In this document: piece by piece, positions 26,325 through 34,781 of the stretch
Layout of the letters: the number at the start of each line of letters is the position of its first letter
Numbering within the stretch: position 1 is the first letter of the stretch
Source of the DNA: an uncultured Muribaculaceae bacterium
GTDB taxonomy: Bacteria; Bacteroidota; Bacteroidia; Bacteroidales; Muribaculaceae
Assembly (NCBI GenBank): GCA_910584365.1
Contig: CAJUAF010000001.1
Coordinates: 1-64,000, forward strand
Direction: 5' to 3'
DNA: 64,000 nucleotides
The notes under the pieces: model-generated
What the model saw: only the letters and a program-made list of their open reading frames with translations
Told to the model about the DNA's origin: nothing
Database searches by the model: none
Position numbers and translations under genes: made by a program

Positions 26325-26918
26325 GTGGGAAAATTCAGCGAATATAAGCTCCCCTTGAAGAGTCTGCCCGAAGGCAAACATGAATTTCACTATGTCCTGG
26401 GCAAGGAGTTCTTCAAAAACATGGAGAGCGCCGACATCCGCGACGCCAGCGTAGCGGTTGACCTTACGGTGAATCACCGCAACGGAGTATATGACCTGAA
26501 TTTCGTCTGCACCGGGACGGTCACGGTCGCCTGTGACCGCTGCCTCGACGACCTGGAGATTCCCATCGAGACCGACTATCATGTGACGGTCAAATACGGG
26601 GACACCTACCGGGACGACTCCGACGAGTTCATCGAGATTCCCGAGAGCGACAGCTACCTGAACGTGGCCTACATGATGTACGACACGATTTCGCTGGCGG
26701 TGCCTATCAAGCATGTTCATCCGCTTGGGAAATGCAACCGCGCGATGAGTTCCCTGCTCAAGAAGCACCGCACCCGCCTCGAAAACGACGAGGACGCCGC
26801 CCTGGAGGAAGAACTTATCGAGGAAATGGAATCCGGCCAGCTCCCGGCCGAGGACCCCGCGGAAAGCAAGACCGACCCTCGCTGGGACGCGCTGAAAAAT
26901 CTCTCTGCCGAAGATTAG
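26325..26918 (+). CDS. yceD: YceD family (DUF177) 23S rRNA accumulation protein
   Basis: A 197-residue acidic protein of the DUF177/YceD family, needed for normal 23S rRNA levels in E. coli and plant plastids. The family landmark is TVTVACDRCLDDLEIPIE (residues about 66-83) with its CxxC pair; the rest of the N-terminal half is beta-rich. A very acidic C-terminal tail ends the protein. The start is GTG at 26325, and no better ATG exists. rpmF follows, the almost universal yceD-rpmF-fab order, which strengthens the call. Confidence 0.9.
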   Translation: MGKFSEYKLPLKSLPEGKHEFHYVLGKEFFKNMESADIRDASVAVDLTVNHRNGVYDLNFVCTGTVTVACDRCLDDLEIPIETDYHVTVKYGDTYRDDSDEFIEIPESDSYLNVAYMMYDTISLAVPIKHVHPLGKCNRAMSSLLKKHRTRLENDEDAALEEELIEEMESGQLPAEDPAESKTDPRWDALKNLSAED

Positions 26919-27059
26919 GCCAATCCGAAAGCAGAGCTATTCTTCATACAGCCCCTTTCGCCGCCCACTTCTCACCGGCCCATCTCAAAAGGCCGCCAGG
27001 CGCTGCGGAACCGGCAGGAGAATCAACAATAACAAAAGAAAAATAAAATATAAAAGAAA

Positions 27060-27245
27060 ATGGCACATCCTAAAAGACGTCAATCGAAGACCCGTACCGC
27101 AAAGCGCCGCACTCACGACAAAGCCGCTATGCCTACCCTGGCCATCTGCCCCAACTGTGGCGCCTGGCACGTTTACCACTGTGTATGCCCCGAATGCGGC
27201 TACTACCGCGGTAAAATCGCCATCGAAAAAGACGCCGTTGTCTAA
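27060..27245 (+). CDS. rpmF: 50S ribosomal protein L32
   Basis: A 61-residue ribosomal protein beginning MAHPKRRQSKTRTAKRRTHD, the L32 signature. It contains a four-cysteine zinc ribbon (CPNCG near residue 35 and CPECG near residue 48). It keeps all four cysteines, the zinc-bearing form. The 140 nt before it is a non-coding leader ending in an A-rich stretch, which replaces a Shine-Dalgarno sequence in this phylum. Confidence 0.97.
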   Translation: MAHPKRRQSKTRTAKRRTHDKAAMPTLAICPNCGAWHVYHCVCPECGYYRGKIAIEKDAVV

Positions 27246-27302
27246 CCCCTTTTATATAAGGGCGGATACACTTCCCGAACGGGTAACGGCTCTTCTTGAA
27301 AG

Positions 27303-27336
27303 GGCTGCCTCCTGAAAAGGCAGCCTTTCAATTCTT
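27303..27336 (+). terminator. Intrinsic terminator after rpmF
   Basis: GGCTGCCT (27303-27310) pairs with AGGCAGCC (27318-27325), followed by TTTCAATTC and TTTTTT. fabH starts 35 bp later, so partial read-through is likely. Confidence 0.8.
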
Positions 27337-27370
27337 TTTTACCCTCCCCCCTTTTTCACCTACCCCAACT

Positions 27371-28351
27371 ATGCTCAACGCAAAAATATCTGGTATCGCG
27401 TCGTTTGTTCCCGACGATATCCTCGACAACCAAATGCTGTCGGAGATGGTCGACACCAACGACGAATGGATCACTACCCGCGTAGGTATCAAGCAGCGTC
27501 GCATCCTCAAGACTCCGGAAGGCTCCTCCTACCTCGGCATCAAGGCCGTGGAGAAACTCCTGGCCGAGACCGGCACAGCCCCCGAAGACGTAGAGCTGCT
27601 GATTTGCGCCACTTCCAACCCCGACTATCGTTTCCCCTCCACCGGTTCGATCATATGTAAAGGCACCGGACTGAAAAACGCCTATTCCTACGACATCCAG
27701 GCAGCCTGCGCCGGCTTCATCGTAGCCCTCGAGGACGCCGCCGCCTACGTAAAGAGCGGTCTGCGCAAGAAAGTGATTGTCGTTGCCGCCGAAAAGATGT
27801 CCTCGATGGTCAACTACTCCGACCGTGCCACCTGTCCCCTCTTCGGCGACGGCGCCGCGTGCGTCCTCGTTGAGCCTACCGAAGAAAATGTCGGAGTGAT
27901 CGACGCCGTTTTCCACGTTGACGGCAACGGGCTGGAACACCTGGTAATGTGGGGCGGCGGCTCGGCAGAACCCACCACGCAGGCCACCCTCGACGCCGGA
28001 CGCCACTATCTCTTCCAGGACGGCCGCAACGTTTACAAGAACGCTGTCACCGATATGTACACCGCCACCGTGGATGTCATGAACCGAAATAACCTCACCC
28101 CTGAGAATATCGACTACCTGGTACCCCATCAGGCCAACCTCCGCATCATCGAGGCTGTCGGTTCACGCACCAAGATACCCACCGAAAAAGTACTGGTCAA
28201 CATCCAGCATTACGGCAACACCTCCGCCGCCTCCATCCCCCTCTGTCTCGATGAATTCAAGGGACAGCTCAAGAAAGGGGACAAGCTGATCCTTACAGCC
28301 TTCGGCGCCGGCTTCACCTGGGGGTCGATGTATCTCATCTGGGCGATCTGA
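27371..28351 (+). CDS. fabH: Beta-ketoacyl-ACP synthase III
   Basis: A 326-residue FabH. It starts fatty-acid synthesis by condensing acetyl-CoA (or a branched acyl-CoA) with malonyl-ACP. The catalytic triad is visible: Cys in IQAACAGF near residue 115, His in VPHQANLRI near residue 254 and Asn in HYGNTSAAS near residue 284. The N-terminal IWxxxRxGI-like motif appears as EWITTRVGIKQRR. The ATG at 27371 matches family N-termini; the frame extends upstream only into the terminator. The branched fatty acids typical of Bacteroidales suggest that it may use branched primers, but this is not readable from sequence. Confidence 0.95.
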   Translation: MLNAKISGIASFVPDDILDNQMLSEMVDTNDEWITTRVGIKQRRILKTPEGSSYLGIKAVEKLLAETGTAPEDVELLICATSNPDYRFPSTGSIICKGTGLKNAYSYDIQAACAGFIVALEDAAAYVKSGLRKKVIVVAAEKMSSMVNYSDRATCPLFGDGAACVLVEPTEENVGVIDAVFHVDGNGLEHLVMWGGGSAEPTTQATLDAGRHYLFQDGRNVYKNAVTDMYTATVDVMNRNNLTPENIDYLVPHQANLRIIEAVGSRTKIPTEKVLVNIQHYGNTSAASIPLCLDEFKGQLKKGDKLILTAFGAGFTWGSMYLIWAI

Positions 28352-28390
28352 CCCGGACGGCTACCCCAAAAAGAAAAATTTTCACAACAA

Positions 28391-28426
28391 TAGCATCTTT
28401 TAGGGTGCTATTTTTGTTTAAATTTG
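28391..28426 (+). terminator. Terminator after fabH, next to the era -7 box
   Basis: TAGCA (28391-28395) and TGCTA (28406-28410) plus inner pairs form a stem followed by TTTTTG. TAAATTTG at 28419-28426 directly after is a -7 box for era. Confidence 0.7.
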
Positions 28427-28447
28427 GAACACCTAAACAAATCCAGA

Positions 28448-29428
28448 ATGGAACTTATCACCAATATCAACTCGGAAGCCACGGAAGTACGTGAGAATCC
28501 TTTCGATAAAGAACTCCCCAAAGCAGAGACTCAGAATATCCGTCCCGGCCACAAAGCCGGATTCGTCAACATCGTAGGGAATCCCAACGTAGGAAAATCC
28601 ACCCTGATGAACGACCTTGTCGGCGAGCGCGTCAGCATCATAACCTCCAAAGCCCAGACCACGCGCCACCGAATAATGGGAATCGTGAACACACCCGACT
28701 ACCAGATAGTCTTCTCCGACACCCCCGGCGTGCTGAAGCCCAACTACAAGCTTCAGGAAAGTATGCTCAACTTCGCCGAAGGAGCCCTGACCGACGCCGA
28801 CATCCTCATTTACGTCACCGACGTGGTGGAGAACCCCGACAAGAACGCCGACTATCTGGCGAAAGTGGCGCGCCAGAAAATGCCCGTCCTGCTGGTAATC
28901 AACAAAATCGACCTCCTCAAAGGGAACGGCGAACTCGATGAGATCGTAGCCCGCTGGAAAGACAAACTTCCCAACGCGGAAGTCTTCCCCATCTCGGCCA
29001 AAGAGAACTTCAATACGGCCAACCTCATGGGCCGCATCGTGGAGCTTCTGCCCCCCTCTCCCCCCTATTTCGGCAAAGACGCCCTGACCGACAAACCCGC
29101 CCGCTTCTTCGTAACGGAAATCATCCGCGAAAAAATCCTGACCAACTACGATAAGGAAATCCCCTACTCCGTGGAAGTTCTGGTCGAGAAATTCGATGAA
29201 AAAGAGAACGGAATCCACATCATGGCCACAATCTACGTGGAGCGCGATTCCCAGAAAGGAATCCTTATCGGCAAAGGAGGCTCCATGCTCAAGCGCGTCG
29301 GCACCGAAGCCCGCAAGGACATCGAGACCTTCTTCGGCAAGCGCGTCTACCTGGAACTGTTCGTGAAAGTGGAACCCAACTGGCGCAACCGCGAGAACAA
29401 ACTGAAAGCTTTCGGCTATATAGAGTAA
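28448..29428 (+). CDS. era: GTPase Era
   Basis: A 326-residue GTPase that binds the 3' end of 16S rRNA and helps mature the 30S subunit. G1 is GNPNVGKST near residue 42, G3 is DTPG near residue 90 and G4 is NKID near residue 155. The C-terminal KH domain is marked by IGKGGSMLKRVGTEAR near residue 275. The N-terminus is longer by about 35 residues than E. coli Era, as in other Bacteroidetes. The start is ATG 28448; a TTG 24 nt upstream lies inside the -7 box and cannot be used from that promoter. der follows. Confidence 0.96.
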   Translation: MELITNINSEATEVRENPFDKELPKAETQNIRPGHKAGFVNIVGNPNVGKSTLMNDLVGERVSIITSKAQTTRHRIMGIVNTPDYQIVFSDTPGVLKPNYKLQESMLNFAEGALTDADILIYVTDVVENPDKNADYLAKVARQKMPVLLVINKIDLLKGNGELDEIVARWKDKLPNAEVFPISAKENFNTANLMGRIVELLPPSPPYFGKDALTDKPARFFVTEIIREKILTNYDKEIPYSVEVLVEKFDEKENGIHIMATIYVERDSQKGILIGKGGSMLKRVGTEARKDIETFFGKRVYLELFVKVEPNWRNRENKLKAFGYIE

Positions 29429-29490
29429 TTTCCTGCCGGTCGGGCGCCAACTCTCCGCAGCCGGGCGTCAGCCTCAGGAACCGCTCCCTA

Positions 29491-29522
29491 TTTGCGTATG
29501 CCGGAATTTTAAGTTAACTTTG
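29491..29522 (+). promoter_or_regulatory. Promoter of der
   Basis: TTTG at 29491-29494 and TAACTTTG at 29515-29522 are 20 nt apart, with the ATG 21 nt downstream. Confidence 0.82.
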
Positions 29523-29543
29523 TAAAAAATTTCAAACTGATAT

Positions 29544-30860
29544 ATGAGCCAGCTTGTAGCCATCGTAGGGCGCCCGAATGTCGGGAAATCCACTCTCTTC
29601 AACCGTCTGACCGAATCCCGCAAGGCAATCGTGGACGGCACCGCCGGCACCACCCGCGACCGCCAGTACGGCAAAGTCGAATGGGGAGGCCGCGAATTCT
29701 CCATTGTCGATACCGGCGGATGGGTAGTCAACTCCGACGACATCTTCGAGGGGGAAATCAACAAGCAGGTCTCCGTGGCTATCGAACAGGCCGACGAAGT
29801 ACTGTTCGTCGTCGATGCCATGAACGGAGTCACCGACCTTGACGACCATGTGGCCGAGATTCTCCGCAAGTCGAAGAAACCCGTAATTCTTGTCGCCAAC
29901 AAAGTCGATTCCAACGACTGGCTTTACAACGTTCCGGAATTCTACAGCCTCGGACTGGGAGATCCCTATCCCGTCTCCGCGGTCAGCGGCTACGGCACAG
30001 GCGACCTCCTGGATGAAATCATCGCCAGACTTCCCGAACCGACCGACGACGGCGAAAACCTCGAGGAGCTTCCGAAATTCGCCATCGTGGGGCGCCCCAA
30101 CGCCGGGAAATCCTCCCTTATCAATGCCTTTATCGGAGAGGACCGGCATATCGTGACCGACATAGCCGGGACCACCCGAGACAGCATCTACACCCGTTAC
30201 GAGAAATTCGGATTCGACTTCTACCTTGTCGACACGGCCGGTATCCGCAAGAAGCAGAAAGTCAATGAGGATATCGAATACTACTCGGTGATCCGCTCCA
30301 TCCGCGCCATCGAAGCCTCCGATGTCTGCATCCTGATGATCGACGCCACCCGCGGCATCGAGGCCCAGGACGCCAACATCTTCTCGCTCATCCAGCGCAA
30401 CAGGAAAGGGCTGGTGGTCTGCGTCAACAAATGGGATATCGCCGAAGACAAGTCCGAAAAAGCCCAGAAATTTTTCGAAAAGGCGATCCGCGACAAGTTC
30501 GCCCCCTTCACCGACTTTCCCGTCATCTTCTGTTCGGCCCTTACAAAGCAGCGCATCTACAAGGTAGTGGAAACCGCCGTGGAAGTCTACAAGAACCGCC
30601 GCCGCGAAGTGCCTACCTCCCAGCTGAACAAGGTAATGCTGGAAGCCATCGGCGCCTATCCCCCTCCCGCCAACAAAGGCAAGTACATCAAAATCAAATA
30701 TGTCACCCAGCTCAAGGGAGCGCAGATTCCGACGTTCATCTTCTTCTGCAACCTGCCCCAATGGGTGAAAGAACCCTACCGCCGCTTCCTGGAGAACAAA
30801 ATCCGCGAAAGCTGGGACTTCCACGGAACCCCGATCGCCATTTTCATGCGCGAGAAATAA
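29544..30860 (+). CDS. der: Ribosome biogenesis GTPase Der (EngA)
   Basis: A 438-residue protein with two GTPase domains in tandem, unique to the Der family, which acts in 50S assembly. The first has GRPNVGKST (residues about 8-16), DTGGW and NKVD. The second has GRPNAGKSS near residue 184, DTAGIRKK and NKWD. A KH-like C-terminal domain ends the protein (FIFFCNLPQWVKEPYRRFLENKIRES). It is normal in length. It has its own promoter and a terminator, so it is separately transcribed from era. Confidence 0.97.
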   Translation: MSQLVAIVGRPNVGKSTLFNRLTESRKAIVDGTAGTTRDRQYGKVEWGGREFSIVDTGGWVVNSDDIFEGEINKQVSVAIEQADEVLFVVDAMNGVTDLDDHVAEILRKSKKPVILVANKVDSNDWLYNVPEFYSLGLGDPYPVSAVSGYGTGDLLDEIIARLPEPTDDGENLEELPKFAIVGRPNAGKSSLINAFIGEDRHIVTDIAGTTRDSIYTRYEKFGFDFYLVDTAGIRKKQKVNEDIEYYSVIRSIRAIEASDVCILMIDATRGIEAQDANIFSLIQRNRKGLVVCVNKWDIAEDKSEKAQKFFEKAIRDKFAPFTDFPVIFCSALTKQRIYKVVETAVEVYKNRRREVPTSQLNKVMLEAIGAYPPPANKGKYIKIKYVTQLKGAQIPTFIFFCNLPQWVKEPYRRFLENKIRESWDFHGTPIAIFMREK

Positions 30861-30929
30861 ACCTCTCTCCGCTCCACTGACCCAAACGACAACACCAACC
30901 CTAATACACACGGTTATATATCACTAACA

Positions 30930-30973
30930 GGAGGCTCCGCCGGCATCATGCCCCGCGGAGTCTCCTTATTTTT
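30930..30973 (+). terminator. Intrinsic terminator after der
   Basis: GGAGGCTCCGC (30930-30940) pairs with GCGGAGTCTCC (30955-30965) with one mismatch, followed by TTATTTTTC. Confidence 0.85.
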
Positions 30974-31031
30974 CTAATTTACCGGATTGAGATAACCGGC
31001 GCAATAAGGCTGTGATATAAAAAATAAGCAT

Positions 31032-31039
31032 TATATTTG
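31032..31039 (+). promoter_or_regulatory. -7 box of the sialidase gene
   Basis: TATATTTG is an exact match, 26 nt before the ATG at 31066. The -33 box is weak. Confidence 0.6.
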
Positions 31040-31065
31040 CAGAAGTCTTATTAGAAAATCCAGCC

Positions 31066-32352
31066 ATGAAATTACTCCACAGAATCATTATTCCGGTTGC
31101 CCTGCTTCTGCTCCAGTCTCTTCCGGGAGCGGCCAGCGAACCGGGCCGGGCAAATCCGGGAGCCTCAGGCCCCGATACAACCACACTTTCCGGAGAGGGA
31201 ATAAAGTCCGTCAATGTGTTCTCCATCGGGGAAGCCGGCTCGAAGTATTACCGGATTCCAGCCATCTGCCGGGCAGCCGACGGAAGCCTCATTGCTGTCG
31301 CCGACCAGCGCCGTTCCTCCAAGGAGGATATCTCGCTCCATCCCGAGGGGATCCGGCTGGTGGCGAAAATCAGCCATGACAACGGGCTCACCTGGGGAGA
31401 ACTCTTCCCTCTCTTTCCCGACTGGAAAGATGACGCCGGGCATCCGGTTTCCCACGGCGACGCCGCCCTGGCCCTTTTTCCTCCGACCGGCGACCTGGTC
31501 TGCGTTTTCTGTGCCAAAGAGAGTTATCACACCTCCGACCCGCACAGTCCCGGCGAGATATATGTCTCCACCTCATCCGACAACGGACAGACCTGGAAAA
31601 CACCCTTCCGCATCGACCCCATGCTGAAAGCACAAATCGACAGCGCCCATGCCCGCGCAGGCTCTCCGCTCCGGTTCTTTACCGGATTCGGAGCCTCGGG
31701 AAATATGCTTTCCTGTCCGGAAGGAGTGGCTTTTGTAATGAACGGACGCCATCTGAGCGAAACCGCCGATCCCTCCCGGGGATACGAATATGTATGTCTT
31801 CTGTCTGCCGGAGACTATTCCGCCATGAAATGGACAGTAACGAATCCCGCCGGTCCCGTGTGTGCCGACGGTTCGGGCAACGAATCGAAAATAATCCTGA
31901 CGGGGGACAACAGGCTGATGATGAGCATCCGCACCCCCGGTGACCACAGGTTTGCGTTCTCCGATGATTTCGGCGCGACCTGGAGCGAACCGGCCGCTGC
32001 GGAGCCGGACGGCACGCACGCCCCCGCCATACCTGAACCGGGGTGCAACGGCGGCTTCCTGCGTTACACGGACGAGAACGGCGGCACAGACCGCCTGTAT
32101 CTCTCGGTCCCCTCGCGCCTTGACGAGGGAGTGCGCAGCGATGTCACCCTCTATTATTCCGACGACGGCGGAAGCAAATGGCACAGGAGCCTCCTGCTTG
32201 TCCCGGGACCGTCGGCCTACTCGACGCTGCGCGATGCCGGCGATGGCCGTATAGGCTGTCTGCTTGAGTGTGGCGACGACATCTCGGGTTACGACATCCG
32301 TTACCTTGAAATTCCCGTCGGGGCCACGACGTCCGCGGAATCCCGACCCTGA
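31066..32352 (+). CDS. Exo-alpha-sialidase (GH33-like)
   Basis: A 428-residue secreted or periplasmic enzyme with a signal peptide (about residues 1-23, ending GAASE). The catalytic domain starts with YYRIPAICRAADGSLIAVAD, which holds the FRIP-like arginine. At least four Asp-box motifs are seen: SHDNGLTW, SSDNGQTW, SDDFGATW and SDDGGSKW. This is the six-bladed propeller of GH33 sialidases, which free sialic acid from mucin and other glycans. No sialic acid uptake or breakdown genes are nearby. The stop lies 1 nt from the stop of the convergent acetyltransferase gene, so the two 3' ends share almost no spacer and no terminator. Confidence 0.9.
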   Translation: MKLLHRIIIPVALLLLQSLPGAASEPGRANPGASGPDTTTLSGEGIKSVNVFSIGEAGSKYYRIPAICRAADGSLIAVADQRRSSKEDISLHPEGIRLVAKISHDNGLTWGELFPLFPDWKDDAGHPVSHGDAALALFPPTGDLVCVFCAKESYHTSDPHSPGEIYVSTSSDNGQTWKTPFRIDPMLKAQIDSAHARAGSPLRFFTGFGASGNMLSCPEGVAFVMNGRHLSETADPSRGYEYVCLLSAGDYSAMKWTVTNPAGPVCADGSGNESKIILTGDNRLMMSIRTPGDHRFAFSDDFGATWSEPAAAEPDGTHAPAIPEPGCNGGFLRYTDENGGTDRLYLSVPSRLDEGVRSDVTLYYSDDGGSKWHRSLLLVPGPSAYSTLRDAGDGRIGCLLECGDDISGYDIRYLEIPVGATTSAESRP

Positions 32353-32353
32353 C

Positions 32354-32968
32354 TCAGGCCATCTCTTCCGGGGGGACGGCGCAATCAGGCGCCGAAGGGG
32401 AAATATGCCGGATGACGCGGGCCGGATTTCCGGCAATCAGGCAGTTGCCGGGAAAAGATTTAGTGACGACGGAGCCGGCGCCGATCACCACGTTGTCCCC
32501 GATGCTAACGCCGGGAAGGATGGTGACGTTCCCGCCCATCCATACATTGTTACCGATCGTTATCGGCTCGGCCCATTCCACACACCGGTTCCTCTCATCC
32601 GCCTCCAGGGGATGACAGGCCGTGTACAGACTGACGTTCGGGCCTATGAAGGCGTTGTCGCCGATGGTCACCGGCGCTTCGTCGAGAATCGTCAGGTTGA
32701 AGTTGGCGAAGAAATTCTCCCCCAGGGAGATATTGTCGCCGTAGTCGCAGCGGAAAGGCTGGTTGATATGGCAATGCTCGCCATGCCGCCCGATGATTTC
32801 GTCGATCAGCGCGTCGCGCTCCTCTTTCTGAGAGGGGCGCAGACTGTTGTATTCCCAGATTTTTTCCCGCGTGTGTTCCAGGCGGGAGATAAGTTCGGGA
32901 TGCATGGCGTCGTAACGCTCTCCGGCAAGCATTTGCCGCCAGATTTCCGACATATTTTTCTCAGTCAT
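32354..32968 (-). CDS. Sugar O-acetyltransferase (maltose acetyltransferase-like)
   Basis: A 204-residue left-handed beta-helix acetyltransferase. The N-terminal Mac domain is EIWRQMLAGERYDAMHPEL. The hexapeptide repeats include ISLGENFFANFNLTILD, ITIGNNVWMGGNVTILPG and VVIGAGSVVTKSFPGNCLIAGNPARVI, with the catalytic-type His in YTACHPL. Relatives move acetyl from acetyl-CoA to maltose, galactoside or other sugars. The exact acceptor is unknown. The first ATG gives 204 residues; a second at 32953 (MSEIWRQML) is also plausible. Its tail-to-tail position with a sialidase may be chance. Confidence 0.87.
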   Translation of the reverse strand: MTEKNMSEIWRQMLAGERYDAMHPELISRLEHTREKIWEYNSLRPSQKEERDALIDEIIGRHGEHCHINQPFRCDYGDNISLGENFFANFNLTILDEAPVTIGDNAFIGPNVSLYTACHPLEADERNRCVEWAEPITIGNNVWMGGNVTILPGVSIGDNVVIGAGSVVTKSFPGNCLIAGNPARVIRHISPSAPDCAVPPEEMA

Positions 32969-33007
32969 AATCCGGATTAAACAGGTAAGGGAACTTTCAG
33001 AGCTTGT

Positions 33008-34657
33008 TTACTTATAGATAAAACGTCTGATGGAATGTTTCGGGGTCTTCTCGAATTCCTCGGGATGTATTTCGATTTCTGATACGCGGGCGTAGGAAGG
33101 GAGGAGCTTGTTGAGACGGGGCAGCAGCCCCTTGACCTCGGCGTCGGCCTGCTCGGCGGTCATACCTTTCTTGCGGGCGTCGTCGTAATCGGGATGCACC
33201 AGGGCCACGATGCGCCCCTTACGGTCCACGACCACGCTTTCCCCTACCAGCGGAAGATTGTTCAGCACTATTTCTATCTCCTCTGGGTAGATATTCTGGC
33301 CCGACGGTCCGAGAATCATGTTTTTGTCGCGTCCGCGGATATAGAGATATCCGTCGGAATCCATCGTGCAGATGTCCCCCGTATTGAGCCATCCCTCATC
33401 CGAAAGAGCCTCGCGGGTAGCTTCGGGATTCTTGTAATAGCCCTTCATCACGTTGTCCCCCTTGAGGTAAAGTACCCCGGGAACATTGGCGGGGTCGGGC
33501 GAATCTATACGTCCCTGCATCCCCGCCACAAGACGGCCGCAGGAGTGGGGACGCTGCTCAGCCCACCATTCATAAGTGACAAGCGGAGCGCATTCGGTCA
33601 TACCGTAGCCGATAGTGAAGGGGAATTTGATTTTACGCAGGAAAGTCTCCACCTCCGAACTGACGGCGGCACCCCCGAGAATCAGCTGCTTCACATTCCC
33701 TCCGAACGCTCCGAGAAGGCTCTTGCGCACTTTCGAGTAGATCATCTGCCGCAGACCGGGGATGGCCGTAAGCACTTTCATCAGAGGCTTGCGCAGCTCG
33801 GGAAAGACACGGGTCCGCACGATCTTCTCGATTACCAGCGGCACTGTGATAATCAGCTGCGGACGCACCGCGGCGAACGCCTCCAGGACGATCTTGGGGG
33901 AGGGAGTGCGCCCCAGGAAAGTGATATGACATCCCTTGCAGAGCGGAAAAAGGAATTCGAAGACAAGGCCGTACATATGAGCCAGGGGAAGCATACTGAG
34001 CATCCCGTCCCCGGGGTGGAGGAAAGGTATCTTTCCGAGGGCGAAACGGATGTTGCTCCAGAGGTTCCCGTAGGTAATCATCACCCCTTTGGAATTGCCC
34101 GTGGACCCGGAGGTATAGTTAATCAGGGCCACTTCCTCCAGGGGGCGGTCGGCATATCGGATATCCTCCGCCCTGAACCCTTCGGGATAGAGGCGTTTGA
34201 AAGCCGCGTCAAGCCCGGCGGCTATTGTCGCCAGTTTGTCATCGCGCGAGAAGAAGGGCTGGAGATTTTCCAGCAGCACTACCCCTTCGGTTTCATGGAG
34301 TTTATCGACATCGAGATTGTCGGCGATGGATTTTTCGGTGAAAAGAATCCTGGCTTCGGAGTGGGTTGTCAGGTAGACGATGTTTTCGGGATGAAATTCA
34401 TGGAGCAATGGCACGACCACGGCGCCGTAGGTCATGGCTCCCAGGAACGTCACCGCCCATTGCGAGGAGTTGCGGGCGCAGAGCGCCACTTTGTCCCCCT
34501 CCCGGATTCCGGCCGCACGCAGAAACAGATGGATCCGGGCCACGCAGGCGGCAAGCTCGCCGTAAGTGAGCGTGGCGCCGCGGAAGTCCGACAGGGCCTC
34601 CAGGTCCCAGTTCTGTCTTATACTGGCGGCAATTGTGGATATGAGGCTGTCATTCAT
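33008..34657 (-). CDS. AMP-dependent acyl-CoA/acyl-ACP synthetase
   Basis: A 549-residue adenylate-forming enzyme. The P-loop-like motif is INYTSGSTGNSKGVMITYGN (about residue 157), followed by IGYGMTECAPLVTYE and the hinge motif YIRGRDKNMILGPSGQNIYPEEIE. The typical order and the C-terminal lysine region (EFEKTPKHSIRRFIYK) show a full-length enzyme. It activates a carboxylic acid, most likely a fatty acid, with ATP. The start ATG at 34657 (MNDSLISTIAASIRQ) matches the domain start; the frame upstream reads into AT-rich promoter sequence. It is divergent from the TlpA-like gene. Confidence 0.9.
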   Translation of the reverse strand: MNDSLISTIAASIRQNWDLEALSDFRGATLTYGELAACVARIHLFLRAAGIREGDKVALCARNSSQWAVTFLGAMTYGAVVVPLLHEFHPENIVYLTTHSEARILFTEKSIADNLDVDKLHETEGVVLLENLQPFFSRDDKLATIAAGLDAAFKRLYPEGFRAEDIRYADRPLEEVALINYTSGSTGNSKGVMITYGNLWSNIRFALGKIPFLHPGDGMLSMLPLAHMYGLVFEFLFPLCKGCHITFLGRTPSPKIVLEAFAAVRPQLIITVPLVIEKIVRTRVFPELRKPLMKVLTAIPGLRQMIYSKVRKSLLGAFGGNVKQLILGGAAVSSEVETFLRKIKFPFTIGYGMTECAPLVTYEWWAEQRPHSCGRLVAGMQGRIDSPDPANVPGVLYLKGDNVMKGYYKNPEATREALSDEGWLNTGDICTMDSDGYLYIRGRDKNMILGPSGQNIYPEEIEIVLNNLPLVGESVVVDRKGRIVALVHPDYDDARKKGMTAEQADAEVKGLLPRLNKLLPSYARVSEIEIHPEEFEKTPKHSIRRFIYK

Positions 34658-34781
34658 GCTTTTTTTGATTTTTTTCTTGTATCCGTATAGAGGGATAACA
34701 AATTTTTTCCTTACTTTGTAAGCTGAAACCGAAAATTTCGGAAATCTCTGCAAAAATAACAAATTTTCATAAAAGTTACAA
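34658..34781. promoter_or_regulatory. Divergent AT-rich promoter region
   Basis: This stretch separates two divergent genes. On the plus strand TTACTTTG at 34711-34718 is one base off the -7 consensus and could drive the TlpA-like gene. No clear box was found for the minus-strand ligase gene. Confidence 0.45.

Noticed and set aside
28424..28447. TTG start that would lengthen Era
   Set aside because: It overlaps the TAAATTTG -7 box. ATG 28448 is used instead.
33194..34690. 498-codon open frame on the plus strand opposite the acyl ligase gene
   Set aside because: The minus-strand gene carries all adenylate-forming enzyme motifs. The opposite frame is open only because of GC-rich codon structure.
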